Source: Solen grandis (Eukaryota; Mollusca; Bivalvia; Adapedonta; Solenidae). From it: a stretch of DNA of 64,000 nt. The stretch covers positions 51,142,033 to 51,206,032 of the forward strand of contig CM037790.1 in NCBI GenBank assembly GCA_021229015.1, given 5' to 3'. The notes beneath the pieces are model-generated. The model did no database searches, was not told the origin of the DNA, and worked only from the letters and a program-made list of their open reading frames with translations. The position numbers and the translations under genes are program-made. This document shows positions 34,896-46,234 of the stretch, piece after piece; the first letter of the stretch is position 1, and each line of letters opens with the position of its first letter.

Positions 34896-37800
34896 CTGAA
34901 AATACAGATTAAAATCATTTATCAAGGAACCTTGAACGGAAATGTGAAAGTCCAACATGTCACAATATCCCTAGTTAAATCCACGTTAAATGTATTTGAT
35001 CTTAACAGTAAAGTAATCACTAATAGGTAACACAAATCACTGGTAGTAGGACTGAGGAGCTCTCTATTACTGTCGTGGGTTTGAGTCCTGGCTCGAATTC
35101 CACCAACAATACTTAACGCTAAGTTAAACTTAAAACCTTAAACTAGGTAGATACACATTCCATCATTACTATTCTATGAAATATTCAAGTACATGACTGA
35201 GCCGAAATGAATTATTGCCTTAAAAACTAACAATAATTGTTATGAAATGAAATATATGAGTATTTTTTATTATAGAAACAAGACTAATGAAATTCACCAT
35301 TAAGTATTTAAGTATTACTTAGCGTTAAAAAGTTTTGGTGGAATTCGAGCCATGTCTTTTCTCTTGGCAGTTAAATATATATATATATATATGGCTCCGT
35401 TTTTTCTACTTCTGGGCACTTGGGACCTTCCTCTACTTTTGATGAGCTGAACGTGCAATATGACTGAAACTCTGTCGCTATAAATAGCGCTGGTTTTACT
35501 TCTTCCTTTAACTGCTGGATGTCCCCATAAGACAGAAATACTGTCGCGACGATGGTAAACTCCGGCTTAACGATAACAGAATTTGATACATTTTTTAGAC
35601 TCTCTCTCTCTCTCTCTCTCTCTCTGAACTTAATTTGGTTGGAACCTACCTTAGCAAGCAAAGGTACACTGATCCAGAAATCTGCAAATGGTATAATTCT
35701 CCTCCCGGATTCCTTTTTGTAAAATATTTGGAATGGGATTCCAAAGAGAAGATAAGTTGCAACTAAACTGAAAAATCTGAAAAAAGAACAAAACTTATCA
35801 AATATTTACATGTATATTAAATGGCATGTGGACCTTCCATTTAACACTCATTTAAAACATATTCTATCATGATCAAAAAAAGAAAAAAAAAAGAAACAAT
35901 GTATACAAAGAACGTGTTTGCCACTTTGGGAGATAATTATGGTAAAGGTTTAAATAAAATAGGTAACAGGTTATTGATTTTTGTATTGTTGTTGTTGTTG
36001 TTTTACATTTTCTCCAAATATCTAGTATTATTACATGTGTATTCTTATTATAATAACCGGAAGCACTTTACAAACATATTTCGAAAATTCCATGATAACG
36101 AGGTAATTAAAATTAATGGAATATCATTAACCACATACCGGAAAAAAAGAAAGGTCACAAAAAGAATAAGCCATGGAAATAAAAAAAAAAACGTCTTTTA
36201 GTCAGTTTCTCTCTCTCTCTCCTCTCTCTCTCACTCTATGTCTCTCTCTCTCTCTCTCTCTCTCTTTGACTTTTTATTTGACTTACACATGTGTTATGAG
36301 TTACTAACCTCTCCAGACAGTTCTGCGCATGCGCATGACCACGACACCTACCCTAGTGGGGACTTGTCCGATCTGACGTGTACTCAGTATTTTACTATAA
36401 ATATTGATATTTCATAAGACAATAATGGTGATATGTGTTCCCACCACGTTTCAGGTGTAAAATGTTTCTTAGCGGTGAGTATTTTTAGTTAAAATAGAAC
36501 CTGGCTCGCAACTGACACTTTCAGTGACCGTTTCCTATTTCGAACTAGGATCGTCAGACCATAGAAACCAAAGTCATGAAGTAAGAGTTATCTAACTTAC
36601 ATGATAAGAAGTATTGATCCCGGGGAGATGCCTCCAGTGGCGCATGCGTGAGGACTCTGTAACTCCAGGTCCTGAAGCAAGCATACATTTAAGTTACATG
36701 TATTTTAAAATGCATAGTTTGATTTGCAGTGAGTATTCGGTATTATCTTCTACAAAACATGCAATATGTATTCTAGAAACAGGATAACTGCTCATGATAA
36801 TCTAGTGATTCGAGCGTCTGCCTTACTAGCGGGAAGTCGCGGGTATATAAAATTCGAAACGATATACAACAGTCGTTAATATGGTAATAGGGTATGCCTC
36901 TTAGCATAAAAGGGTAATTCCAGAACTGGTAAACCCGATGTCAGGATAATGTGACTGGGTGTAGTAATGAATAAAAAAATGTTCGTACGAAGTTTAGTGA
37001 AACGGGTCCCTCAGTGCTCAAAGCTAAACTGCTTGCTTAATTCCCATGGACAACTCTTACACTGCTTCAAGTTTAAAATATGGCACGTTTTATACTATAT
37101 TTTCATATGATTTTGCAAACTATGCGCCTTTGCTTTTGCAGTTAATTGTCCATTAAATTGAAGAAAGATATTTGAGTATGTACTCACATCGTCGAAAACC
37201 CACAGTATATATTCCGTTATCACTTCTGTATATACCGTGGGATATTTAGATGGCAAAACTTGGTTTTCATGAATATTAATCAGCTTATTGGTGACCAATG
37301 AAATAACGCATAGCATTTTCAATAATCTTCGTTGAAATTTGCAAACCCGAAAGCTGACTCATTGTTCCCGCAGCATAAACCGCAACGCTAAGGCGAGAAA
37401 TGTGACGTCAGCTCTACATTGTAGATCGTATTGAGCGCAAGGTGGGTTTTCCGACGATGATGTGCTCAGAGTCTATTAACACTATACCTAGAGACCCTGG
37501 TGAATCTTGATTGGTAGGATTTTATAAACAATAACATGCGATATTTCGATGGTTAATGGTGGGAATAGAAACGTTCGAAAAATGTGAGGATCGAAAATTG
37601 AGAGTACAGTATTTTATTTCAGGTTTCCAATCCGCTCCTGTAGTAAGAAAACTTTACTCTCAAATATCGCAGTTTTATATCCTGTAATTTCGAGATTCAA
37701 CTTCAAAACCCCCGGGGAGAACACTCTAAACAGTTCTTAACGATAAATCGTAAAGAGGTTTTACTCACATATGTTGCACTGGTGCCACGCTCTCCTTGTA

Positions 37801-39863
37801 CTACCAATGTGTCGTCACCGCCATTGGTACATGTCAGAACCACCACTGCCGTCCTGTTGGTCGTAAGTAACCAAGATCATATTTACAAATCACCTTAAGT
37901 TTCAATTTTCATTTACCGTTTTTTTTTAATTTTATATAGCTTATTTCTGATTCGTTTTTTTTTTTAATTAGTAAAATTGTGAATTTCCCAGAACTGATTG
38001 GGAAATATCAAATTCCGGGAAAACCGAGACTTTTATCATTTCTATGCACAAAGACTGTAGATATATTTCGAAGTATACCTGATTCTTGGAAAACCGATCT
38101 CGGAAAATCGCAATTTGATGGGTTTCATTTTGTGAATTTAAACGAAAAAAAAGGGTAACATTCACTGTTTCAAACTTAACTAGATATCCGATTACTTCAA
38201 AACAAATCAATTTTCCTCACTAAATATGTTTTCAAACTGACTTAACAGGTGCAACAACTAACCATTTTATCTCATCATCATCATCATCATCAAGAAAAAA
38301 ATCGGGTACCAACACCCACCGTGTGACACCATCCTGATCCCCGGAGTACTGCAATGTCAGCTTCCCGTCACTTTCAACAAACGTAGCACTGGACTGGGAA
38401 CCAAGCCCATAAAATGCGGGGTTAGGGATCTCGGGTCGAATCTGACATGCCTGTGGTAACAAATATCTCCATAATAAATTTGTATCATTATATATTTTTT
38501 AATTATAAAAAATGTGATAAATTTGACGGATGTTAAACTTTCAGGTAAGTATTACTAAAGTCATAATGACTTGAGTAGTTGGGTATCAGTCAACTTGTGT
38601 TACATATGTTAAGGTATCTGTTAGATGGTCAGGATATACATGTATGGAGACAGATCACTGGCAAAAAGAATCATATAATCAAGCTGTTTTTTGCCGATTT
38701 TTATTAGAATATGCCTTAGCCACATTGTGATTAGGTATACATATTCTAATCAAGAAAGTTTTTTTTATCTTTTTTATGGCTGCTCCCATTCTGAGCCTGC
38801 TAACAATAGCCGAGATTTTGTCCAATATTAAGGATGCATTAGCCACACCAAGAGTTGTCTGCCCGTACCTCAGTACAAAGTTACAAACACGCCACGCAGT
38901 CCCCATTGTGCGAGTTCTTTCCCTTCCATTAATGTGAGGTAGCGAAATAATTAAATTAAACTTTATGTAACACTTACAGCGACCCCTACACAATTTCCTT
39001 CCGTGAAATCAGCACAAGGATTCCAGGAGAAAGTGTCAGAAGAACTTGAATCTTGAATATCCAGGAACCTGTTGGAGAGCAAATACTTGACGGTTACTTG
39101 AACTGTCGTATTCATACACGGGACTTAGTATGAAAAAAAAAAGATTTCTGGTGTAAGATTGAGTCTAGGTGACCCATTTCATTACATCATACAAACTGAT
39201 CACTCTATTTACAAGAAAAAAAAAACAATAGTAAAACTATCTGTGAATTCATGAAGATTTTGTTCCATACGAAGACGGGTCCCTGGTATCTTCACCGAAT
39301 ACACGTAGAGTTTGGACAGTGGTTTAATTCTACTAAAACTGATTGTATATGGCACACCCTCACTCCGGTTCCCACTCCTTGTGCCAGTCTAAAAAAGCAG
39401 ACTCCTTATTTAATGTCTTATGTTGCTGTTGTTACTTCTACTGCCACTATCACTAGTAGCAGTAGTGTAAGAAGAATTTCTGTTGAAGTGAATATTTCTC
39501 GATCAGAAAGTCCCCCCCCCACACACACACACACACAAAATGATAATCGAACCATCGAAATTTCTTTGGCGCTAAAAAGGAACTATTAATATAAGGTATT
39601 GATAACAATCCCGGTCGAAAATTATTAATCAAACCTGTTACCAGGTAACCGTGATTTCTACACAATTATCATAAAAATACTTACTTTGGTGTGTTGTCCG
39701 TATTAGCGAGGGGTGAAAGGTCAATCAGGGCGCCACTGGCGTACTCACAGCTGCACGAGCTTACTTTCCGGCATTCCCCGCTCACGCCCGGCGACATGAG
39801 CACCAACAACACGGGCAAAACAGACAGTATGTCCATCAAGGTGAAACATTTTCTAAAGGTCAT
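34839..39863 (-). CDS. MRH-domain type I membrane protein (mannose-6-phosphate-receptor-like)
   Basis: Seven exons join in frame to 246 aa: 39863-39685, 39068-38978, 38450-38320, 37853-37769, 36671-36601, 35776-35650 and 34895-34839. Residues 1-29 are a signal peptide ending GVSG. Residues 30-173 form a cysteine-rich luminal domain with CSCEYASG, ALIDLSPL, FSWNPC, VACQ, LTC and a closing TYDLELQSPHAC. This pattern, with Gln93, Arg134 and Glu165 as possible sugar-contact residues, fits the MRH fold of the M6P receptor and ATG27 families. Residues 178-203 are a single membrane helix. The 43-residue tail has ADFWISVPLLAKEG, reminiscent of the FWQDLGNLVADG tail of the cation-dependent receptor. 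Likely role: glycoprotein sorting or trafficking between Golgi and endosomes (inference). Another in-frame ATG at 39836 is an alternative start. Confidence 0.8.
35380..35575 (-). mobile_element. Diverged SINE D-like fragment in intron 6 of the MRH gene
   Basis: Contains gaccttcctctacttttgat and two tactgtcgcgacg-type blocks resembling the tail of SINE family D. A (TA)n lies just before it and a (CT)n at 35600-35625 after it. Confidence 0.4.
35650..35776 (-). CDS. MRH gene, exon 6 (membrane segment and proximal tail)
   Basis: Acceptor tcttttttcag, donor gctaag|gtaggt. Encodes FFSLVATYLLFGIPFQIFYK and the tail up to SVPLLAK. Confidence 0.82.
35778..36600. other. MRH gene intron 5
   Basis: Holds (CT)n microsatellites at 36205-36265 and an AT-rich low-complexity frame at 35869-36201. 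No exon was recognised. Confidence 0.5.
36601..36671 (-). CDS. MRH gene, exon 5 (end of luminal domain)
   Basis: Acceptor cttgcttcag, donor tatcat|gtaagt. Encodes DLELQSPHACATGGISPGSI then LLI. It carries the final MRH cysteine. Confidence 0.85.
36792..36966 (+). mobile_element. SINE family A fragment
   Basis: Diverged copy: gattcgagcgtctgccttac, ttagcataaaagggtaattc and gtcaggataatgtgactggg. Confidence 0.6.
36967..37768. other. MRH gene intron 4
   Basis: No exon used by the gene lies here: exons 4 and 5 join directly in phase across it. A full palindromic CRE-like TGACGTCA is at 37403-37410. Confidence 0.5.
37769..37853 (-). CDS. MRH gene, exon 4
   Basis: Acceptor gaccaacag, donor acatat|gtgagt. 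Encodes TAVVVLTCTNGGDDTLVVQG then ERGTSATY. Confidence 0.83.
38271..38293. repeat. (ATC)n microsatellite
   Basis: About seven tcatcatca units just beyond the exon 3 donor of the MRH gene. In antisense this gives a false polyaspartate extension. Confidence 0.9.
38320..38450 (-). CDS. MRH gene, exon 3
   Basis: Acceptor gttaccacag, donor cacacg|gtgggt. Encodes ACQIRPEIPNPAFYGLGSQS through DQDGVT. The gtgggt donor is chosen because it restores frame with exon 4. Confidence 0.8.
38978..39068 (-). CDS. MRH gene, exon 2
   Basis: Acceptor ctccaacag, donor gtcgct|gtaagt. Encodes FLDIQDSSSSDTFSWNPCAD then FTEGNCVGVA. Confidence 0.82.
39685..39863 (-). CDS. MRH gene, exon 1 (signal peptide)
   Basis: Encodes MTFRKCFTLMDILSVLPVLL, a signal peptide, then ECRKVSSCSCEYASG and ALIDLSPL. 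Donor accaaa|gtaagt. The frame further upstream has only a TTG, so ATG at 39863 is taken as start. Confidence 0.82.
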
Positions 39864-39899
39864 ATTACTTCTGTTTACCAATTAATTTAATTACAGCAA

Positions 39900-41426
39900 A
39901 TGTTCTATCTGGAAACAACTTTCTCTTTCAAAGACTTGTTCATTCACTTCCGGTATATATGACACATGTGTGTACTAGTATATAGCTGACATCATGAGGT
40001 CCGGGGTACAATTCACACATCAAAGATAGCGCATTCGTTGGGGTTAGGTCATGTCATTGTAAATCGATTTATGATAACAATTGTGCATTCCCAATCGTAC
40101 TATCTCGGCAAACCCTTACCTTTCCCGTAATATCCGTCCACTCGGAATATCTCGGCAATGAAGCACTCGTGACACTAGCGACGCCAGATTGATCATAATG
40201 GTGGACTTAAAACAAATAAAAAGAAGCTACGAAACATAGGGGGCACACTACAGTTAAATGGCAATCTGGGCGAGGCCGAGCTGCAGTCTTCAAAGTCGAG
40301 CCACTCTAAAATCATTGACACTCAGACCTGCAATAAACAAGATTTTTTTTATCAGTGAGCGTGTTAAAAAACCTTCAGAAAAAAAATGCATATAATTAGA
40401 TTCACACTGGTATTTTGGCCCTCTGACAACTTTCTTAAGGATTTGTTTTGGTTGCGAAAACGGATGACAAATATGCCTAAAATGGCTTAACATCATAATA
40501 TCAGTAGTACAAAACGCGCGCCACTATGCATATACATGTATACTATATCTAGTTTGCTTCCCCAAAGATAGTAGATCCCAAAACTAAAACTATAAATACC
40601 ACGTTTCCAGGCTGATTTTTTTTTTTTACAATTTTTATGGTCAGAAACTACTAAATCGGTCGGGGCTTCCCATTGGTCAAGCAAAAAGGTACAGGAATCC
40701 GTAGGTGATGTTTACATAATGGGATTGGTTTTTAATAAGATAAAAATGTGAGTATTGTTTAATTTTCAAAATTAGAATATTCTTAACACTAAAAAAAAAA
40801 CATAAATTATCTGCTTATCTGACATTGTGTGATTTTTGTGAGTGCAAATTGAGAATGTGTTATTTTTTGCCATTTGGAGGGAAATTAAGGCCCGACAAGG
40901 GGATTACTATGTTTAGCAGTCTGTAGCTCTAACTTTCGGTGGTCATGCCCAACTTTGTTGGTGACTTTTAGAAAGCACTAGGATGAAACTTTCAAATCAG
41001 GGGTAGCCTAATGCTCAACGAGATAAAGGGAAGTAGCTATAAGCATAGACCTTGTAATGCAGGTTTATGGAAAACTATTTAGTAGTCTCTGACCTTAAGT
41101 ATTTCAACCCTCATTTAAAAAGTCTGCTAATCCTGCATTATGTAGAGCTAACTTTCGCATTTACCCCCTCTTCTCCTTACAAACCTATCAAAGGTCATGA
41201 CCTTTGCTTTATTATTTTCAGAAACATGTAGGTCTTTACAACCAAAACACAGATGTGAGTATGATAATAAATGTGACTCTCAAAAACATAGATAAATCTG
41301 GAACTTACCTTAAATTAAGGCCAATACGAGAATATGGCTAAAAACTGTAGTGTGCCTCCATAAGTGGTCAAAGTCTTATTAGACATCGGTACGAACGATA
41401 TTCCGGGCCTTAATGTATTCAGTTTT
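39900..41426. other. No gene seen (upstream of the MRH gene)
   Basis: Would hold the MRH promoter. No TATA box or distinctive element was recognised. Short frames here are not supported. Confidence 0.45.
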
Positions 41427-41726
41427 TATTTGTTTATTGGGTTTAACATCCCACCACAGTATTTCGGTCATTAGGAGATGATGTCTACTTGAGACACATA
41501 TAGTGCTGCCACACTGCAGTATCACGCTGTAGACATGTGGCATGATACCACACCCAGGCACATTATCCTGACACCGGGCCAACCAGTCCTGGAACTACCC
41601 TTATATGCTGAGCAAGGGAGCTATACCAGTACCTATTTTTACGACTTTGGTATGTCGCGGCCGGGGATCGAACCCACGACCTCCCGTTTCCGGGGCGGAC
41701 GCTCTAACCTCTCGGCCACCGGGACC
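41427..41726 (-). mobile_element. SINE family A, near full length, with short target-site duplication
   Basis: Antisense copy from ttatttgtttattgggttta to the complete head complement ctctcggccaccgggacc. The direct repeat tcagttttta flanks it at 41419-41428 and 41733-41742. Confidence 0.85.
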
Positions 41727-41744
41727 GGTTACTCAGTTTTTAAC

Positions 41745-42576
41745 TCCCGGCAAAGTCAGAATCTTGGATATTTCGTAAGGACACATTTATCACCGGCTGT
41801 CAATCTCCAGTGGAATGATGGGTGTGAAGCAATGAAGCCCGATTCGTGACGCAACAGGCAGTTTTATATAATCATAAATTCCCTGACCCCTTTACCTAGA
41901 TTTATTAGTTTCAGGCATCTAAAGATTCTGCTAATATGCAAAAAGATTATAGCTGCAAGTTGTATACTCATATATATCAGGAGTTATCGCCTGATTTCAT
42001 GTTTTGAACGATGGAAAAAAAAATCAAAATTAAAACAATTGTTGAAATATCGGTTGTTTGTCAGGAAGAGGTTTTTATTTTCAGAAATATAATAATAGGT
42101 AAGAGTACAGACTTCTATTCATGCATTACAATAGATATGCAAGACAGGACCTTTTACTCTTTATGTGGAATATCGGTGGAATAGCTGTTTTGATTAATAA
42201 CCCTTTAAATCATGTCTATTTGTCATAATTATTTATAATGGAACCAAATATAGCACTTTTTTTCTTCACAGAGTAAACAGAGTACGTTTGTATTTAGGAA
42301 AGTGTGCCAAAAAAAGTAAAAATAATACTTTGATATTAATCTCTAGCCTGTGTAACTATTCAAGGATTTAACTCCCCTGAGATATAAGTAATAAACCAAA
42401 AAAAAGTTATTGCACATTTTAGAAGCTGATCGAACACAACACCGGTGTACGGCATACCATAAATATATTTGGTAAAACCATCAAAGACATGCACATTTCC
42501 ATAAAAATAGCATTGCTATGAAAACTTTTTCCCCAATGTGACTCGCAAAATATATAGGCTCCGTACACCTGTGAGC
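41745..42576. other. No gene seen
   Basis: AT-rich intergenic DNA without recognised coding or repeat structure. Confidence 0.5.
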
Positions 42577-42791
42577 TTAACCCTTTCCCTCATAGAGGAC
42601 ACCATGAAAAGACCTATGCGAACAACATAAAACCAGTTCAGCCTGCGAGTAACTCGCAGGCTGATCAGGTTTTATGCTGTTCGCTGCTCCTCAGTGGTCT
42701 GGAAATGAGGATTTTGTAATTAAATTTGGTCAGGCTTTATGTGGTACCTACTGAGTGCGTCAAAATGAGTCTATATGGGGGAAAGGGTTAA
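42577..42791 (+). mobile_element. TTAA MITE, copy 2
   Basis: Same ends (TTAACCCTTTCCCTCAT and GGGAAAGGGTTAA) and internal hairpin as the copy at 16732. A short internal segment between the hairpin and the 3' part is missing. Confidence 0.85.
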
Positions 42792-42940
42792 ACACAAGGA
42801 CTGTGGCTATACCCTACACTCAAATTGCACTTCTGATGTAAAATATAGGACCGGCTGCTACAGCTTTTTAAAACGTTCTATATAAATCGTCTTAGAAAAA
42901 AAAAAGGACCGCCCTAAAGGTGGGACCATGTGAATTCCAT

Positions 42941-43181
42941 TTATTTGTTTGCTTATCGTGTTTAAAGTCCCGCAGATAGAATTTCAGTCGGGTGTAGACT
43001 ATGTCTTCCTGAGACAGACATGGTTCTGTACATTGCAGAATCAATCTGTGAATATACCTAGTCACATGCTTAGCGTCAAGCAAGACGGCTATATCAGTAA
43101 TTTATTTTTCGACTTTTAAAATATATCGCGGTCAGGGACAGAGTCCAGGGTGGACGATATAACCACTCGGATACCTGGACC
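42941..43181 (-). mobile_element. SINE family A, diverged, antisense
   Basis: Starts ttatttgtttgcttatcgtg, contains acagacatggttctgtacat and gcttagcgtcaagcaagacg, ends accactcggatacctggacc. It lies between two TTAA MITEs of opposite orientation. Confidence 0.7.
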
Positions 43182-43208
43182 GATTTAGAGCCATGTGTAA
43201 GACTGTAT

Positions 43209-43367
43209 TTAACCCTTTTCCTCATATAGACTCATTTTGACGCATTAGTAGCTCCTTAAAAATACAGCAATAAAACCTGTCAGCCTGCGAGTTACTCGCA
43301 GGCTGATCTGGTTTTATGTTGTTCGCATAGGTCTTTTCATGGTGTCCTCTATGGGGGAAAGGGTTAA
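43209..43367 (-). mobile_element. TTAA MITE, copy 3, inverted and internally deleted
   Basis: Reads in the opposite orientation to copy 2: ttaacccttttcctcatata, then the hairpin cctgcgagttactcgcagg, then gtgtcctctatgggggaaag ggttaa. At 159 bases it is about two thirds of full size. Confidence 0.82.
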
Positions 43368-43369
43368 AA

Positions 43370-43667
43370 TATATTGATAATGGTATACTGTGTCGTATAA
43401 GAAATGCTTAGAGAAGAGTTGCTCCTTTAAAATACAAGTGGTTACCCATAAAGTTAGGTGTTAATACATGTATTTTTCTTTTAATACTATCCGTGTTGCT
43501 AGTAAAAACAAGAAAGTCAGTAGAACTGACAGATGCTCCCCGAAGAACGTCATTGTTACAAAGGCCTTGGTCAATGGGTGGGAGGATATGTTAAGGACCG
43601 GAATGGGATCAGCACATGCTTATCATGAATAGAATCCAGGTAATGTCCTCAAATTTTTACCTTTATA
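43370..43667. other. Short spacer, nothing recognised
   Basis: Unique AT-rich DNA between the inverted MITE and the endonuclease remnant. Confidence 0.4.
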
Positions 43668-44093
43668 TTATAGCAATGACTGAAGATTGATACCCATCCA
43701 AATAATTTGATGATCACTGAAATATGGCGTTGACAAATGGACCAATGGCTTAAGATCTCCAGACATGAAAACTTGATCAAGAGTTGATCCAGTATTGGTT
43801 GTGCATGCATCAACAACAGACACAAAGTTGTTTGATGGGGGAGTTGACACTATCCTGTTAAAATCCCCAAGGACAATCACTGGTTCAGCGGCAGGAATGA
43901 TACTGATTATGTCCTGTAACGTTTTCAATGTTTGTGTTTGAGTGGCACTAACAGCAACATAAACTAGCACTATGTTGAGTGGGACCTTTAAGCTTGTTAC
44001 TTTGACAGCAATTAGCTCTATGTTCTTGTCAGAATAGGTTCTTATTAGAACAGGCTTCAAGGTTTTTATACTACTGAAAATTAAGTCATACAT
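43668..44093 (-). pseudogene. Endonuclease/exonuclease/phosphatase (EEP) domain remnant, probably transposon-derived
   Basis: The 141-codon frame matches the C-terminal half of an EEP nuclease: a PLNIVLVYV strand, the metal-site motif VIVLGDFN, a TLDQVF strand and the catalytic-end motif SDH. The N-terminal half, with its Asn and Glu motifs, is missing, so it cannot be an active nuclease on its own. Such domains occur in LINE retrotransposons and in Helentron-type Helitrons; the spacing from GDFN through an LDQVF strand to SDH recalls the latter (inference). A sequence like an acceptor (ttaattttcag) precedes codon 9, so it could also be one exon of a longer unit. No reverse transcriptase or helicase was seen nearby. 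Confidence 0.6.
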
Positions 44094-44304
44094 TTCAATG
44101 TGTGCTCATATCAAAGAGGTTAACCAACACTCTTGTCATATGACTGGATATTTGAAATAGTGTATAATGGCCTAAACAACAATTAGCTGACATGATTTTG
44201 ATTGACATTACTAGCATATTGAATTTTGTGGGGTTTTGTTTAAATGATATCACCTGTTAAATTAGGCAAATGACATGAATATCAGTCAACAACATGGTAG
44301 TAGG

Positions 44305-45060
44305 GGCCATAACTCTCTTAAAAATTGAGGAACTTTTGTTTAAAAGATCTAAATTGAAAAAAAGGGGGGGGAACCGGCACGATATGCGTATCTACTCTTG
44401 GTATAAAGCTTCCCATAAAGTTTTTGAATTCAAGCCATTAGTTCCTGAGAAATAGCCCGGACAAGAATCATGCAACATGAACTATAGGCCGAAAAGTCAA
44501 GGGGCCATTACTCTGTAAAATTAAGGAACCAGGTCACGCCGACGATATGCGTATCTACTCTTGGTGATAAAGCTTCCCATAAAGTTTTGTTGAATTCAAG
44601 CCATTACTTCCTGAGAAATAGCCCGGACAAGAATCATGCAATATGTACTATAGGCCGAAAAGTCAAGGGGCCTTAACTCTTTGAAAAATTTAGGAATCGG
44701 GTCATGCTGATGATATGCACATCTCCTCTTAGTAATAAAGCTTCCCATAAAGTTTCGTTGAATTCAAGCCACTAGTTCCTGAGAAATAGCCCGGACAAGA
44801 ATCATGCAATATGTACTATAGGCCGAAAAGTCAATGGGCCATAACTCTTTGAAAAATTTAGGAACCAGGTCATGCTGAGGATATGCGCATCTCCTCTTGG
44901 TAATAAAGCTTCCCATAAAGTTTCGTTGAATTCAAGCCGTTAGTTCCTGAGAAATAATCCGGACAAGGAAAGTGTGACGGATGAACGGACGGACTGACGG
45001 ATGGATGGACGGACGGACGAACGAAGCGGCGACTATATGCGTTTCCTTCGGTGAGCATAA
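44305..45060. repeat. Tandem array, ~167-bp unit x4, with an acgg-rich tail
   Basis: The segment aagcttcccataaagttt recurs at 44406, 44570, 44739 and 44906 (periods 164, 169, 167). Each unit also has ttcaagccattagttcctga and actataggccgaaaagtcaa. The array ends in a (GACGGACG)n-like tail at 44974-45030 and gtttccttcggtgagcataa. Confidence 0.88.
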
Positions 45061-45437
45061 AAACATCACTTAGGTTATGGGTGGGGCATATTTCTTTTTA
45101 ATTATGTGAACTGTCCAAATTAAAATTAAAAAATTTTTTTTTTTTTTTATTCACAAAATCTCTCAAGTTATAATTTTACTTTAAGTGAAAATTAAGTGAT
45201 GTTTGGTTAAGAATAATTTTACCGTTCCTTTATTTATTTCTTAAAAGGTCTATAGATTTTTCATCAGATTTTTAGCGGTCTAACTTTAAGGTTTAATATT
45301 TTAGAAAATACATGATTTTTGAATATATTTATGTAACACTACTCTATTTGTACTCTCTCTCTCTCTCTCTCACACACACAAGGTAACTGTTTAACAATAT
45401 ATTTCCTACTAACTAGTTACTATACAATAAACAAAGA

Positions 45438-46199
45438 CAAGAGGGCCAAGATGGCCCTGTGTCGCTCACCTGAGTAAGATGGCTGTGTTAGGCATAATGA
45501 CAAAAAATCTGGCATCTAAAAGTGTTTTTCTAACATTTGACTAAGTGACCTACATATTGATCCTACCTGAATTTGCATTCAACTGGGAATTCATGCAGTC
45601 ATCATTCATATTAAGTTTAATGAAGACTGGGACAAAAATGTAGGCCTCTAGAGTGTTCACAAGGTTTTTCTTAGATTTGACCTGGTGACCTAGTTTTTGA
45701 CCTCATGTGACTCATTTTCAAACTCATCCAATATATCAATTAGACAAACATCCTGACCAAATCTATTGAAGATTGGGCTAAAACTGTGGCCTCTAGAGAG
45801 TTCACAAGGTTTTTCTTAGATTTGACCTGGTGACCTAGTTTTTGACCCCATGTGACCCAATTTCGAACTCATCCGAGATATCATGTAGACAAACATCCTG
45901 ATTAAGTTTGATGAAGATTGGGCCAAATTTGTGGCCTGTAGAGTGTTCACAAGGTTTTTCTAAGATTTGACCTAGTGACCTAGTTTTTGACCCCACATGA
46001 CCCAATTTCGAACTCATCCGAGATATCATGTAGACAAACATCCTGACCAAGTTTCGTGAACATTGGGCCATAACTGTGGCCTCTAGAGTGTTCACAAGCA
46101 ATTGTTGACGACGGACGACTGACGACGCACGACGCACGACGCACGACGGACAAAAGGCGATCACAAAAGCTCACCCGAGCACAAGTGCTCAGGTGAGCT
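45438..46199. repeat. Tandem array bounded by gctcacctgag / ctcaggtgagc inverted ends
   Basis: Internal units with tttgacctggtgacctagtt and ttgacc.catgtgacccaat recur near 45675, 45820 and 45967. The left end has gctcacctgag at 45464-45474 and the right end its exact complement at 46188-46198, preceded by an acgacg-rich stretch. Probably a transposable element of array type; no coding capacity. Confidence 0.8.
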
Positions 46200-46234
46200 A
46201 AAAAGGGTAATCATTAAATTACAAGACACCAAAT

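Noticed and set aside
37095..37322. Possible exon ending in a gtgagt donor between MRH exons 4 and 5
   Set aside because: Exons 4 and 5 join directly in phase and recreate the MRH end TYDLELQSPHAC; this frame contributes nothing recognisable.
45835..46174. 109-codon and 64-codon minus-strand frames
   Set aside because: They repeat the same peptide because they cross a tandem array; not a protein gene.
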